Assembly (NCBI RefSeq): GCF_030272615.1
Contig: NC_081415.1
Span: 375,487,392-375,551,391, forward strand
Length of the DNA: 64,000 bases
Reading direction: 5' to 3'
Source of the DNA: Cryptomeria japonica
Taxonomy: Eukaryota > Streptophyta > Pinopsida > Cupressales > Cupressaceae
Shown: positions 46,096-56,590 of the stretch, piece by piece
Position numbering within the stretch: position 1 is the first letter of the stretch
How the letters are laid out: every line of letters begins with the position of its first letter
The notes under the pieces: generated by a model
What the model was told of the DNA's origin: nothing
Seen by the model: the letters and a program-made list of their open reading frames with translations, nothing else
Database searches by the model: none
Translations under genes and position numbers: made by a program

Positions 46096-46758
46096 GATCT
46101 AATTTCTTAAACAAATGAATCTAATTCCTATCAAAAATCTGAAACTAATGGATCTAATTTCTTAAACAAATTAATCTAATCTAATTTGCAGCAAGGATAA
46201 GATGCATAAAAAAAATAAAATTGAAAGAACCTGGATGCTTGAAAATGGTGTAGAATCCCCTATGAATCTCCCTTGATCCTTCAAACTTGAAAGAAGACCT
46301 CCAAAGCAAAATCTTAGCTATTCTAAAAAATGAAATATGACTACAAAAGAGAAATTTACTTGAAGAATTTCTTTATGGAATAACCAACTCCTTTTTTTTG
46401 AAAACTTGTATATCTTTTATAAGAAAATTTCCCTTATTCCACTACCTAAATTTTTAATTAAAAAAAAGAGATTCTCTCCCAATTTGGCCTTCATGCAAAT
46501 TGATTAGACTTAGTGGGAGGAGTTACATGCAAGGTGGTGGAGAAGCCTCTAGAAGCTTCTTATTCTTCCTACAACATGTGCCATAATTTGGGTGAGGAAA
46601 TTTAAATAAACAATTAAGAAAAAAAAAAGTATATTTTCCATGTGTGTGTGTGTTTTATTATTTTTATCCCTTTATAATATTCATTCAATAGTTTATCCAA
46701 AAGAAATATAATAGAGTTTGTATTTTAAATCCAAAGGTGATAAAGGAGGGTTGTGACA
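46096..46758 (-). repeat. LTR of the nested chromovirus (5' in its orientation), inner end altered
   Basis: Matches 44480-45135 closely, ends ...GGGTTGTGACA, and is followed by CCAAA at 46759-46763. Confidence 0.8.
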
Positions 46759-46763
46759 CCAAA
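46759..46763. repeat. Target-site duplication CCAAA, right
   Basis: Identical to 44441-44445; element B coding resumes here. Confidence 0.85.
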
Positions 46764-48052
46764 TAGTCTGTTCTATTGTTGGACACGACTCATCCAGATA
46801 TAGCCGCATCTACTCCTATCTACATGACCAAGTTATTCCTGAAAATCTTACCCGAAATGAGAAAAGAAACCTAACTCGAAACGCTTCGTGGTATGTTATC
46901 ATAGCTAACGATTTATTTAGATGAGGTTTGGACGGTACATTGCTTAGATGTCTAGAAACTGAAGAATCTAAACGTGCATTATCGGAAGTCCATGAAGGTA
47001 TTTGTGGATCTCATTCAAATGGTTTTACTTTAGCTCAGAAACTATTACGGGCTGGCTATTACTGGCCAGATATGGAAAAAGACGCCATTAAATTTACTAA
47101 GACTTGTGAGAAATGTCAGCTTCATGGAAATCTCATACATGCCCCGGCAAGGGACCTCATACCATTTATAACACACTGGCCTTTTCAGCAATGGGCCTTT
47201 GATCTCATTGGTCAGATATATCCGGCTTCATCCAACGGACATAAATTCATCATAACTGCCACTGAGTATTTCACCAAGTGGGTAGAGGTAGTTTCGCTCA
47301 CCAAAGCAACTGGTAAACAAGTCGCCTTATTCATCCTAAACTATATAATTTGCAGGTATGGAATACCTTCGTCCATCGTGACTGATAATGGAGGACAATT
47401 CAAGAATAAAGATCTGGATGAACTTTGCGAGAAATTCAAAATCAAACAACACTGGTCATCAATATATTACCCTCAAGGCAATGGACAGGCCGAGGCATCT
47501 AATAAGAACCTACTAACTATCTTGCACAGAACAATGAACAAGTTAGGGAAGGATTGGCATGTGCAGATCAATCCTGCATTATGGGCTTATAGAACAAGTA
47601 TCAAAACACCTACTGGGGCTACACCTTTTTCTTTGGTGTATGGGTCCGAAGCAGTATTACCTATCGAAGTAGAAATACCATCTCTAAGAGTTTCATTACA
47701 AGGCCTCATTACTGATGAAGATTGTAGAATATCTAGATTGCAAGAACTCAAATTGTTGGATGAGCATCGGCAAGTGGCATTTGATCATCTCAGAGTGTAT
47801 CAAAAGAGAATGTCCAGAGGGTATAACAAGAATGTTCGACAAAGAGAATTTCAGGTTGGAGACCTAGTACTGAGAGAAAATCCAAAAAATCAACAATTTC
47901 GTGACAACAAAGGGAAGTTTGAACCCAACTGGCTAGGTCCCTACATTGTTACTGCAGTATTCGACTCTGGTGCCTATCAACTCTCAAACTCAGAAGGAGA
48001 AAAACTCCGTGAACCGATTAACACCATCCACTTGAAGAAATTCTTCGCTTAG
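46764..48052 (+). pseudogene. pol: Integrase of element B
   Basis: A connector with stops (46764-46925) leads to the open frame 46928-48052 (374 codons). Zinc-binding H-H-C-C: VHEGICGSH and CEKCQLHG. Catalytic core: WAFDLIGQI (Asp), IVTDNGGQFKNKD (Asp) and GNGQAEASNKN (Glu), the complete DDE triad. The C-terminal domain VGDLVLRENPKN...GPYIVTAVFDSGAYQLSN has no chromodomain, as expected for Tat. It inserts the DNA copy into the genome and leaves the 5-bp duplication. The core is intact in this copy. Confidence 0.93.
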
Positions 48053-49703
48053 CACTCTCTGCTCCAGCAAAACTTGTACAGTTGGAAAAAGTCCTAAAAA
48101 AAAATATCCTAAAAATTAGAAAAAGTCCTGAAGAAAAGAAAAAAAACAAAAATAGAAAAGAATAAAAAATAAAAAATAAAAAGAGAAAAATTGCCCTGGT
48201 GAAAACTTGGTAAACAAGCACCTTGGTAAAAAAAAAATGAATCTCTACTAAGTAGGTAAAAACCTGGCAAACAGGCGCCTCTTGTACTCAAGCGCTCCAT
48301 CTATGAACACAACGTTGGCATTTCCCGCTTTCAAGCATCTTTTGCTTTTGCTTGTACATATTTTCAATCACTTTTGTGACATCCTGGTTCGTTGGAACCC
48401 TCATGACTTGAAACTAATCAATGTCCTAGTCTTAGGTTACTCGACAGAGCACATTGCATATCCTAAGCATTGTCAACCAAGTCATTATTCCGTCAGTGAA
48501 ACCTGGTCGTCCACTCCGAGTTAGTTACCTGTCTCCTAACTACTACATAGTTTTTATCACTGAGTTCACAAGCAAAACAACATAATGGAAAAAAATTACT
48601 AAACAGTTTGAGCTATGAATGACAATTTTCTTTGTATGTTGTTTTTTATGTTGATTTTCGATTATTATCCCCTTGAGTAACTCAAGGAAGTCTGTATTGA
48701 CTAAGAGGTACAAGGATTGGGGGCATAATATTTTCTTTGTTTTCTGCTTGTAGGAATGATCCCGATGATCTGGAAACATACAAATTAGTTGGGTGTCTGT
48801 GATAAGAGCCTTCACATTAAGGTGAAATCGCCTCACGTACCTCGACTCTGCTTATTTGTATGCTACAAGGAGGTCCATATCATTTCTTTGTCTGTTTTGA
48901 GGGAATTTCTTTATGATGCAATTCGGGTCCCTACGAAATCTATCCAAGGATATGAACAAAAAAAGGGTCATTGCAGACAAGATAATTAATATTGCACATT
49001 GAAAAAGAAAGGAACTCTAACCTGCCTGTTGTGTTCATTATGCTCAGTGATGAATCTTAAGTATTTTAAATCCAGTGACTAGGTTTAGGTTGCATTTTGC
49101 ACATCATTTTGCATTTCATTCTGCATTTTTGTGAATCTAGAGTGATTTTGGTATAGTAATAATCTCTTTGTCTTATGAATGAGAGCTGAGAGCATCATCA
49201 TTTCTTATGCTAAGTGGTCTTTTTTTTATCATTATTTCTTCGATTGAGTACTTGTGTTTTGAGATGTTTAGCTACATACATGACATTTCATATAGATTCA
49301 TTCATTCATTTCATTATTATTCATTTATACTAATCTTATTGCATAGAAAAACAACAAAAATTGCATTACTCATTACTCATTACTCATTACTCATTTTCAT
49401 TCATTCATTTATTTGCATATAAAAAAAAGAAACAAAAAATAAACATCCATATTCATTTGCATTACATACATTCATGCTGAAATAAATGCATACATATAGA
49501 ATAAAGCATATAGAAACATCTCATAGTCGACCAACACGAGTACAATAAAGTCAAATCAGATCTCGTATATATATAATGTCAAGTATGAGGGTACAAAATG
49601 ATGTCCAATGACATATACAAACTCCCATCGGAACAAGAATCATATCGGCTACAAAAAAATGGGTGTGTCTACAAAAAAATATCCAAGCTACAAAAACAAT
49701 CAT
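48053..49703. other. Non-coding spacer after integrase in element B
   Basis: A-rich at first (48090-48240), then AT-rich with simple repeats: ATTC-type near 49290-49330 and TTACTCA x4 near 49366-49397. Minus-strand Phe-rich frames around 48018-48300 only mirror the A-rich DNA. The antisense ORF ends at 49704. Confidence 0.5.
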
Positions 49704-51512
49704 CTAGTTGGCGCCCTCTCTCTCATCACCTGGTGGAGGAGGAGGATCCTGATGCCCAGGATCCTGATGAGGTGCTTGTGCTCCCTCTGATCTAGCCATA
49801 TACTGTGAATAGGGTTGCACCTGCTGTGCAACAGGAACTGCAGCACTATACGTTGCTACATAATATGTAGCCCTCCTGCTCTGGAGAAGCACCTCCTGTC
49901 GAAGAGACTCTATCTCTGCTCTCGACTCGGCTCTCAATGTTGTGATCTGGCGATCACGCTCGGCCCTAATCTTGACCAGCTGCCGGTCTCGTTCTGCCAG
50001 CTGAGTCTGAGCCACTGTCAACTGTGACTGCAACTTTGCAAGGCGTGCTCTCATTAACCGTCCTGTGTCGACCCCCTGCTCTCTCACAGGCTCTCCACCG
50101 CCATCTCCACCTGTGGCTCCACCCTGCTCATCCCACCGCTGTCATACCTACCTCAGAGCTGCTCGCTCCTCCTCTCCGCCACCCAACCTCACGCCTACTC
50201 TCCCAAGGGATCCACCCTCACCTCTCTGTTGTCCAGCATCAGCTCGCACTCCGCTGCTGCTAGCACCAGGATCACCACCAGTCCATCGTGGAGCATCTGG
50301 TCTCTGTGCCTATCTCTGGCCCTATCCCTGCCTATGGCCTTGTCTCTGTGCCTATCCCTGTGTCGATGCAGGGGCATCATCCTCCACATCCTCAATATCA
50401 GGAGCATGCTCTGCAGGATCCGTAAACCGAGGGAATGGATGCTGCTAAAAGTAATCCCTGTATTGGGGCAATACCCCCACATCTGCTATATCATCCAGGT
50501 AATCCCACTTCAGACGATGTAAACCTGTCAACTCCTACATCACTAAAGCATAGGATAGCCTAGGTGACCATCCCTGCCTCTCCTCATTAGCGTATCGAGC
50601 ATATGTCGTATACTCCTAAGAGATCCCCTACGGTCGGTCATACTGCCTCATCACTCGTGAAACAATGAATCGCTCCACAACAGTCTGCAACCTCCCAATC
50701 AATGGGCGTGTAACAAAAAAATCTCTCTGAACCGCCCACCAGTCATCCCATGACTCCAACCCCCTGTACGGTCTCCATATGACAGCTATCAAATCATCGA
50801 GCTATCATCGCCAGAAGTCTGTCTTGCCTAGATGGGGCTGCATAATATATCTGACATACCTGTAGATAATAGGTTGCCCGGGCTCTCTGCTATCATCAAC
50901 TATCGGCCGACAAATGGGAAGGTGCTCCCAAGCCCACACCTGTAAAATGTAAACCCCTGCAGCCATGCTCCGCCCATCTCTGTAAACAATCTCATGCATC
51001 TCCCGATACATGTGGGCCAATAAGCAAGAGCCCCAGCCAAGTCTCTGAGGGGTCTCTATCAACCTCTCCAGCATACGACCCCATCCGCTCTGAAAACCCT
51101 GTTGCCCTCTGTTTGGCATCAAGAAGCAACCAATGAAACCTGCTAGGACACATGCCAGTGGATACTCCTCACTATACCTGCCCATCAATATATCCCAACT
51201 CATAGAACGAGTCAAGATATCAGGATCCCTGAATATGTTCCTAAGAGCATGTAGTCCATGTAACAATGCAGTATCACAATCCACCTTATCCCCAACAAAA
51301 GGGATACGAAGGATCCTATACACATCCTCAGGAGTGATAGTCAACTCCCTAACTGGAAAATGAAAGGTATTATGCTCTGAATGAAATCACTCTACCAACG
51401 TTGTCAGCATCCCGTGGTTCACACGGATATCAGGTAACCTCATCAGGTGAGTAAAGCCACACATATCAATATGAGCCTTCTCAACCTTAGACAAATCACG
51501 AACCAAAGCCAT
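49704..51512 (-). pseudogene. Antisense plant mobile domain (PMD) ORF in the 3' region of element B
   Basis: Minus-strand ORF of about 600 codons starting at the ATG at 51512 (MALVRDLSKVEKAHIDMCGF). PMD features: ELTITPEDVYRILRIPFVGD, EEYPLACVLAGFIG, RLGWGSCLLAHMYREMHEIV, GVYILQVWAWEHLPICRP, and in the next segment (50800-50600) LIAVIWRPY and DDWWAVQRDFFVTRPL. The C-terminal part (50087-49704) is a coiled coil (LAKLQSQLTVAQTQLAERDR) with a Pro/Gln tail. PMD proteins (MAIN/MAIL family) act in plant nuclei in gene expression and transposon silencing, and PMD-like domains occur in transposons. The first nonsense codon is near 51390; several more lie at 50801 and beyond. Related remnants: 55324-55668 and 58290-58965. 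Confidence 0.82.
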
Positions 51513-51725
51513 AGTGGGAGGATTTACGCATCTAAAGAGCACAGGAGGTAAGCACACCTACGACAATCCAACAATGAAGCATCAGAAAATAGTCCAAGTG
51601 AGCCTACAAGAGAAGTTAAACATCACGCAAATCCAACTAAGTCAAATGCAAAACCAAAATTTCATGTTTACACTTACAAAAATGGTCACTGTTTTTCGAA
51701 CGACAAAACACAGTTAAGTAGAATC

Positions 51726-51923
51726 TCGTACGAGTTAGGAATGGCTCTCGTACGAGAAAATAGCCTCAAATGACACTTTATTGGACTCCACATGACAAAA
51801 TGGTCTCCTAACCGACCTGTCGTACGACACAAGGGTGGATCCAGTATGACAAATCTAATGGCTTCAAACGATAAAAGAAAAATTGCCAGTTTTTCGTACG
51901 AGACAGGATCCTATCTCACACGA
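51726..51923 (-). repeat. TCGTACGA palindrome array upstream of the antisense PMD ORF
   Basis: Exact TCGTACGA at 51726, 51748, 51820 and 51894, three of them inside 10-12-bp palindromes (CTCGTACGAG, TCTCGTACGAGA, GTCGTACGAC). Variants lie at 51766, 51788, 51842, 51864 and 51916. Spacings: 22, 18, 22, 32, 22, 22, 30, 22. It lies 200-400 bp upstream of the PMD start codon on minus. Confidence 0.85.
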
Positions 51924-52639
51924 TGAAACATGACACCCGACCCAAAACCCATGAAAAACGTGAAAAATGCATTAAAAATTTCAAAATTGGAAACATGAAC
52001 AGGCTTCAAATCGATCACTTACTGCTGGCACATAGTTTTGGGGTTGATTATGTCTTCTCTAGCGCTTGAATCGATGCTGACAAGTAGGGACCACCATTTT
52101 TCTTCGCAGAAGGCTTTTTGAATTTTCAAACTTGGAGGGTTAAAATAAATTGAAAATGACACTTTCGTCCCATATATAGCCAAAAACCTAATTTTTCAAC
52201 TTGCTCCGATGGACACGAAAATTGTACCCTAGCTAATGTGCCTGCTTTGATTCCATTTTCGAGATCGAAATCGAAATTCAAGATCATCTTGCTAGTCAAT
52301 TTCACAATTTGGACCACTTATCGCTCTGTTCATCAAATTCTCAGTCTTTCTTTGATTTGCGCTCAATTTCTCAACAATCAACGCTGAATATCAATTTCAA
52401 ATTTACGAATCAACTTTGCGATCAATTTAATCTTCAAAATTCTTCAAAATCACTTCGCGCTCAAATAACTAATCATTGCTCAAGATTGCCTAAAATCAAC
52501 TACCCTCGCTATTATTTCAATTTCGCTCCCGAGGGGGCATATTCACGACCTTATGACCTCACATCTTACAAGTCGAGAAAATTTTCAAATCTTCATCAAA
52601 AGTCGAGCAAAATATTTTCAATTAAAGAAAATCAATCCT

Positions 52640-53200
52640 CATCGCTAAGAGGCATCTCAGCTTCATCGCTTCACATCAAGTTGAGATCTCTCGATCATCC
52701 AAATATAATCAATCGCTAGGGGCATATCAGTTTCATCGCTTCACATCAAGCTGATATTTGTCCTTCATGTGAATTAATCTCTTAGCGTTAATCAGTTTCA
52801 TCGCTTCAAATCAAACTTATTATTCGTTTAAACTTAATCAAAAGTTTAAAGAGTTTCTTTGATCACACTAAATCTAAGTAGGTGTTCAGTATTCATTTCT
52901 TGATCAAGTTGGATGGTTTAGTCTTCGCTCATCGTGTCTTGATCAATCAACTTCAAGATCGATTTTTATCATCACTCACTGTATCTAAGTTCAATCAAGT
53001 TCTAGATCAGTAAGATCCGCTTCTTGATCAATCAAGTTCAAGTTCGGTATCTTTTGTTTTCTATCGTTCCTCAATTCAATCAAGTTCGGGATCGGTATCA
53101 CTTTAATCTGACTTTATTCAGCTTTGTCGCTTCGAATCAAGCTAAAGACCTTGCTTTTCATCTAGTTCGTGATCAATCAAGTTTAGAATTGGTATCTCCT
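52640..53200 (+). repeat. Degenerate tandem repeats in the 3' region of element B
   Basis: Recurring words include cagtttcatcgcttcacatcaa (or shorter) near 52660, 52728 and 52795, and gatcaatcaagttcaagttcgg-like units several times from 52930 to 53190. 3' regions of Tat elements often hold such variable tandem repeats. The Ser-rich frame 52309-52719 on plus is a by-product. Confidence 0.65.
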
Positions 53201-53246
53201 AGACATCACACATTCTTTGAACCAACGCGCTGCTTGCACATTAATT

Positions 53247-53260
53247 CAAAGAGGGGCAAA
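53247..53260 (+). promoter_or_regulatory. Polypurine tract of element B
   Basis: AAAGAGGGGCAAA directly precedes the 3' LTR at 53261. Confidence 0.85.
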
Positions 53261-54416
53261 TGTAATACCCTAAAATTGGTCATCTAAACCATGGGCCCCT
53301 AATCTCGACAACATCACCAAGGTCCTAACCAAGGCAATTAAATCAATCTTGAGCACATTATTAATTCTTTAATTATCAAAAATCACATGGCAAATCAATT
53401 ACTCAATATTAATTAAATATTTATTTAATTAATTGAATCATTTCCAAGAATATCATTTTGATCAATTATCCTATTTTAATTTATTAAATATCTTTGCATA
53501 TTTAATTAATTAATAAATTTGTCATTCAATCATGCGAAAAGAATTAATTTACTACAAGAAGAAGAATTTATTACAAAACAAAGAGTTGAATTGAAAATTA
53601 AATAAAATAATTGAATTGAGAGAAATCAAACTTGAGATATTATTTCTTTTTCTTTTTTAGAACTTGAAATCAGAAAAGCAATTAATTGAATTATTAATTA
53701 TTCTCTTAAATTGGAACTCGAAGCTTTTCAGAAAAAGAAGTTCAGTTGCATTAAAAAGACCTTTTTCTTGAATAAATCAAATATGTGCATGGAATTATCT
53801 ATTTTTATCTGATATGCATGGAATTAATTTATTATTATTTTCCAATGAAACTTGGACTTGTAATTTGAATGCATTTCAATTGAACTATAATTGGAATCTA
53901 TCTCAAGGTTAACTCAACCTGATTTCTCAATTATTTTCAATTAATCCTAAATTGAGCTTTTTCTCTTGTGATTCTCTATAAATTCAGTCTTCGGCTCTCA
54001 TTCCAATTCACCCCAGAGATTTTTGAGAACACGCTTGGAAATTGTTATCATGCTGATTTTGCTATGGAGTCATTGATATATTGTGCTCTCTTTTTTTTAG
54101 ATTACTTGCATCCATTATTGCTTGCATCCATTATTGCTTGAATTGATTATTGCTTGAATTATTCATCCATCTTGCATCCATATAGCTTAAATATCATATA
54201 GATTAAATCCTTCGTCTTGGTGTAGTCTAGTCACTGGTATTGCTTATAAAAATATGAGAGCAATCTTATACTCGCATCTTTTAGAAGGAAATTGGTCGAT
54301 TTGTCATGGTTTTCTTATTAATGCTTATATTTGACTATCCATGCATATAATGACTAAATTGAAGTGTTGTGTATTGCAAATACAGCTCCTTATCCCACTT
54401 TTCACACACACACACA
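53261..54416 (+). repeat. 3' LTR of element B
   Basis: 1156 bp, about 98% identical by eye to 34550-35701. Part of the length difference is extra CA units at the end. Confidence 0.92.
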
Positions 54417-54421
54417 CTTGC
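54417..54421. repeat. Target-site duplication CTTGC, right
   Basis: cttgc after the LTR terminus CACACA, identical to 34545-34549. Confidence 0.9.
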
Positions 54422-55323
54422 TTTGTCTTAAGTGGATGAAATGATAGAGATACTTATAAGCTATATATAACAGATAAATATTGTTTTAAAAAGACAGATT
54501 TGATCTATTTACATATTTTATAACAATGTATGAAGTAAATGGGAAATGCTATCTATACCATGAAGAAGTTATCATACATAATTTAGTGTCTCAATTGATA
54601 ATGATAAGAAAACAAGACTTTACCTATTTTTACCATTTGTAAATATATGTTCTAGAGGTTAATAAATACTATATATTAACATAAAAAGGAACTATTCTAG
54701 TTATGTTTAGTTTCAATTTATAATTATAAGATGGATGAGGAATTATATTTATACTTTCTTGTTTATCTCGTGATTATGTACATTGATTTATTAACTCAAT
54801 TCAAACTCATAAAGGTAGTTAAGAACAATCACATATTCATTTTAAATAGTTAGCCTTAATTTTGGAGATGAGTGTGATAGTGGGGAAATGATATGTTTAG
54901 TTGAACTTGTGAGGGTTATAAAAGTACAATTAAGAAAGTGGGTATTGTTATCTCTTAAACTTGCACCCGAACTGAGTTGTGAAATTTAGTTAGCAAGAGA
55001 AACATGGGAACATTCTCGGGTTGTAGGTTACCCAAAGTGAGAATGAACCTTCGATATGGTTGGCTTCCTAGCTGGTTATCACCAATAATTACTTATTTTT
55101 GAAAGGAAAAGGGAGAAGGAATGCTTGAAAAGGGAATGCTGAAAATGAAAATATTGGGTGATACACCAAACTAACTAGGACTATAAAAGTTCAGATTTTC
55201 ATACACTTGAATACTAATGACATAATTTAAATTGCACAACTTATTTCTATAAGTTCATGCAAAAACATTTCATAGGAAAGTTTGAATGCATTATCTTTTA
55301 AAAAAGGAAAATACTTTCACATT
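54422..55323. other. No gene recognised
   Basis: AT-rich with only short open frames. It is the far side of the element B insertion point. Confidence 0.45.
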
Positions 55324-55668
55324 CTAAAAGACATATGCAACTTTAAACACAACCTGCAACCAATGCAACTTTAAAAACAACATGTGCATTATAGACTCAT
55401 TTGTGGTAGCCCAAATTCCTCTAATCGACAATCTCAAAAAGTGATATACGTCCTTGCTAATAACAATAATCTCCCAAGTCGGTAGGTGAAAAATGACAAT
55501 GTTGCTCCTCCATCTCTCTACTAATGCAGTCAACATGGTCATGTGAGATCTAATATGAGGCATACACACTAGATGACCCAATCGAATTACATCAATGTGA
55601 GCCCACTTTGTAGGTCTAAATCCATCAGCTACCCTCAGAACCACTGAGCACCTCTCATGGCTCACCAA
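55324..55668 (-). pseudogene. PMD remnant, antisense to a retroelement 3' end
   Basis: Open for 114 residues on minus. VLRVADGFRPTKWAHIDVIR, PHIRSHMTMLTALVERWRSN and FHLPTWEIIVISKDVYHFLR align with the N-terminal part of the antisense ORF of element B (AHIDMCGFTHLMRLPDIRVN; FHFPVRELTITPEDVYRILR). Only this N-terminal part remains. About 900 bp further on lie a polypurine tract and an LTR start in plus orientation (56578-56591), so the arrangement of element B is repeated. Upstream on minus is a different palindromic motif array (55840-56110). Confidence 0.75.
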
Positions 55669-55827
55669 GATGTCTATGCTCCACTACATCCAATAAAATT
55701 AGTGTGTCAGACTAATTTCTTCTATCTATCTTATATTTTCTTGGTTTTCTAACTCTTATTTTTTCCTTGTTTCCCTTCGATCCCCCCATTTGTGGTAGTT
55801 TTCTTCTTTTTTAACAGTAACAAAGCA

Positions 55828-56110
55828 ATCCTGCTAGTCCTTAGCGAAATTGCGATCTTGCTATTTATTTTCATGATCTTGCAAGAGCGGGAACATAATC
55901 CCGCAATGTTCTTTCTACCCTTTTCCTAACAGCGAGATTGCGACCCCGCTGGCATAAAGTAGCAGGATTGCATTCCTATCATCACCCTCAGCGAACCTGC
56001 CTTTGCAAGATTGTGATACCGAATCTACCATTTTCTAAACCTAACCTACTCAATCCCGCTCTTGTGCATGAGTGGTAGGAACGCATTCATGTCACTTTAG
56101 CATGCAATCC
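55828..56110 (-). repeat. GC-rich palindromic motif cluster upstream of the PMD remnant
   Basis: Repeated half-sites of the form gcgggatt/aatcccgc: gcgggaacataatcccgc near 55885 (perfect 6-bp arms), agcgaaattgcgatcttgct near 55842, agcgagattgcgaccccgct near 55932, gcaggattgcattcct near 55963, and aatcccgctc near 56052. Conspicuously GC-rich against AT-rich surroundings. Confidence 0.6.
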
Positions 56111-56577
56111 CATGGTTCATGAATCAATGAGATCGTCGTTTTGGTGGCATTAAATGCTAATAAATGCATAAAAATTAAACCAAAACTCAAGTTTTTTGAG
56201 ACATACCTCATGATCAGGTTTCTTCTTCCTCTTGACACTCACCACCATGTTTTCACGATGCCTCGGGATCTCTCTACCTTTCATCTCATCCAACAATTTC
56301 AAAGCTCTCAACTATACAAGATAAATGTTAAAGGGCTCTAATTTTCTCTAAATTATCTCTCATACATAGTAAAAGCCCTATTTTTCATTGTCATGGTCCC
56401 TTTGTGACCATTTTTCTTTCTATTTCTTCCTGTGATCATCTTTTTGAGGATCATTTTCTCTTGCTGAAATTATTTCTTGTCCTTCTTTCATCCACATGAG
56501 GCATTTTTATCGCTCCTCGTTCTTCTAGTCGCTGGTATCTTTTAGTCTTCACACCGACGCTATTTTAGTGTCATCGT

Positions 56578-56590
56578 GAAGAGGGGAAAA
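56578..56590 (+). promoter_or_regulatory. Polypurine tract of a further Ty3/gypsy element
   Basis: AAGAGGGGAAAA directly before TGTAGACATC, the expected junction of 3' region and 3' LTR in plus orientation. Confidence 0.65.

Larger units (their letters stand above)
44446..46758 (-). mobile_element. Shortened Ty3/gypsy chromovirus nested in element B
   Basis: 2313 bp bounded by TG...CA and CCAAA duplications. The ends (44446-45135 and about 46095-46758) are long direct repeats, for example acctggatgcttgaaaatgg and ttagacttagtgggaggag. Minus orientation is shown by a polypurine tract on minus at 45136-45148 and by minus-strand integrase/chromodomain coding at 45190-45573. Almost all of gag-pol is missing. 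The inner edge of the right LTR is rearranged (45553-46095). Confidence 0.85.
34550..54416 (+). mobile_element. Element B: 19.9-kb Tat/Ogre-type Ty3/gypsy retrotransposon
   Basis: LTRs 34550-35701 and 53261-54416 are bounded by TG...CA and by the perfect duplication CTTGC. The order is: tRNA-Lys primer site, 2.2-kb leader with repeats, gag, protease, G-patch segment, RT, RNase H, second archaeal-type RNase H, integrase, 3' region with an antisense plant-mobile-domain ORF, tandem repeats, polypurine tract. RT before RNase H before integrase places it in Ty3/gypsy, and the double RNase H is the hallmark of the Tat lineage. The LTRs differ at about 20 sites by eye (~2%), so it is fairly young, yet its ORFs carry stops and shifts. 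A 2.3-kb chromovirus (44446-46758) sits inside it. Confidence 0.92.

Noticed and set aside
48018-48300. Phe-rich minus-strand ORFs
   Set aside because: They mirror the A-rich plus strand just after the integrase stop.
49366-49397. TTACTCA repeat as a functional site
   Set aside because: Ordinary microsatellite of about four units in the 3' spacer.
50024-50522. Cys/Pro/Ser-rich plus-strand ORFs
   Set aside because: Shadows of the antisense PMD ORF, whose minus-strand translation has recognisable domains.
52309-52719. 136-residue Ser/Asn-rich ORF on plus
   Set aside because: Low-complexity translation of the repeat-rich 3' region of element B, with no counterpart motif.
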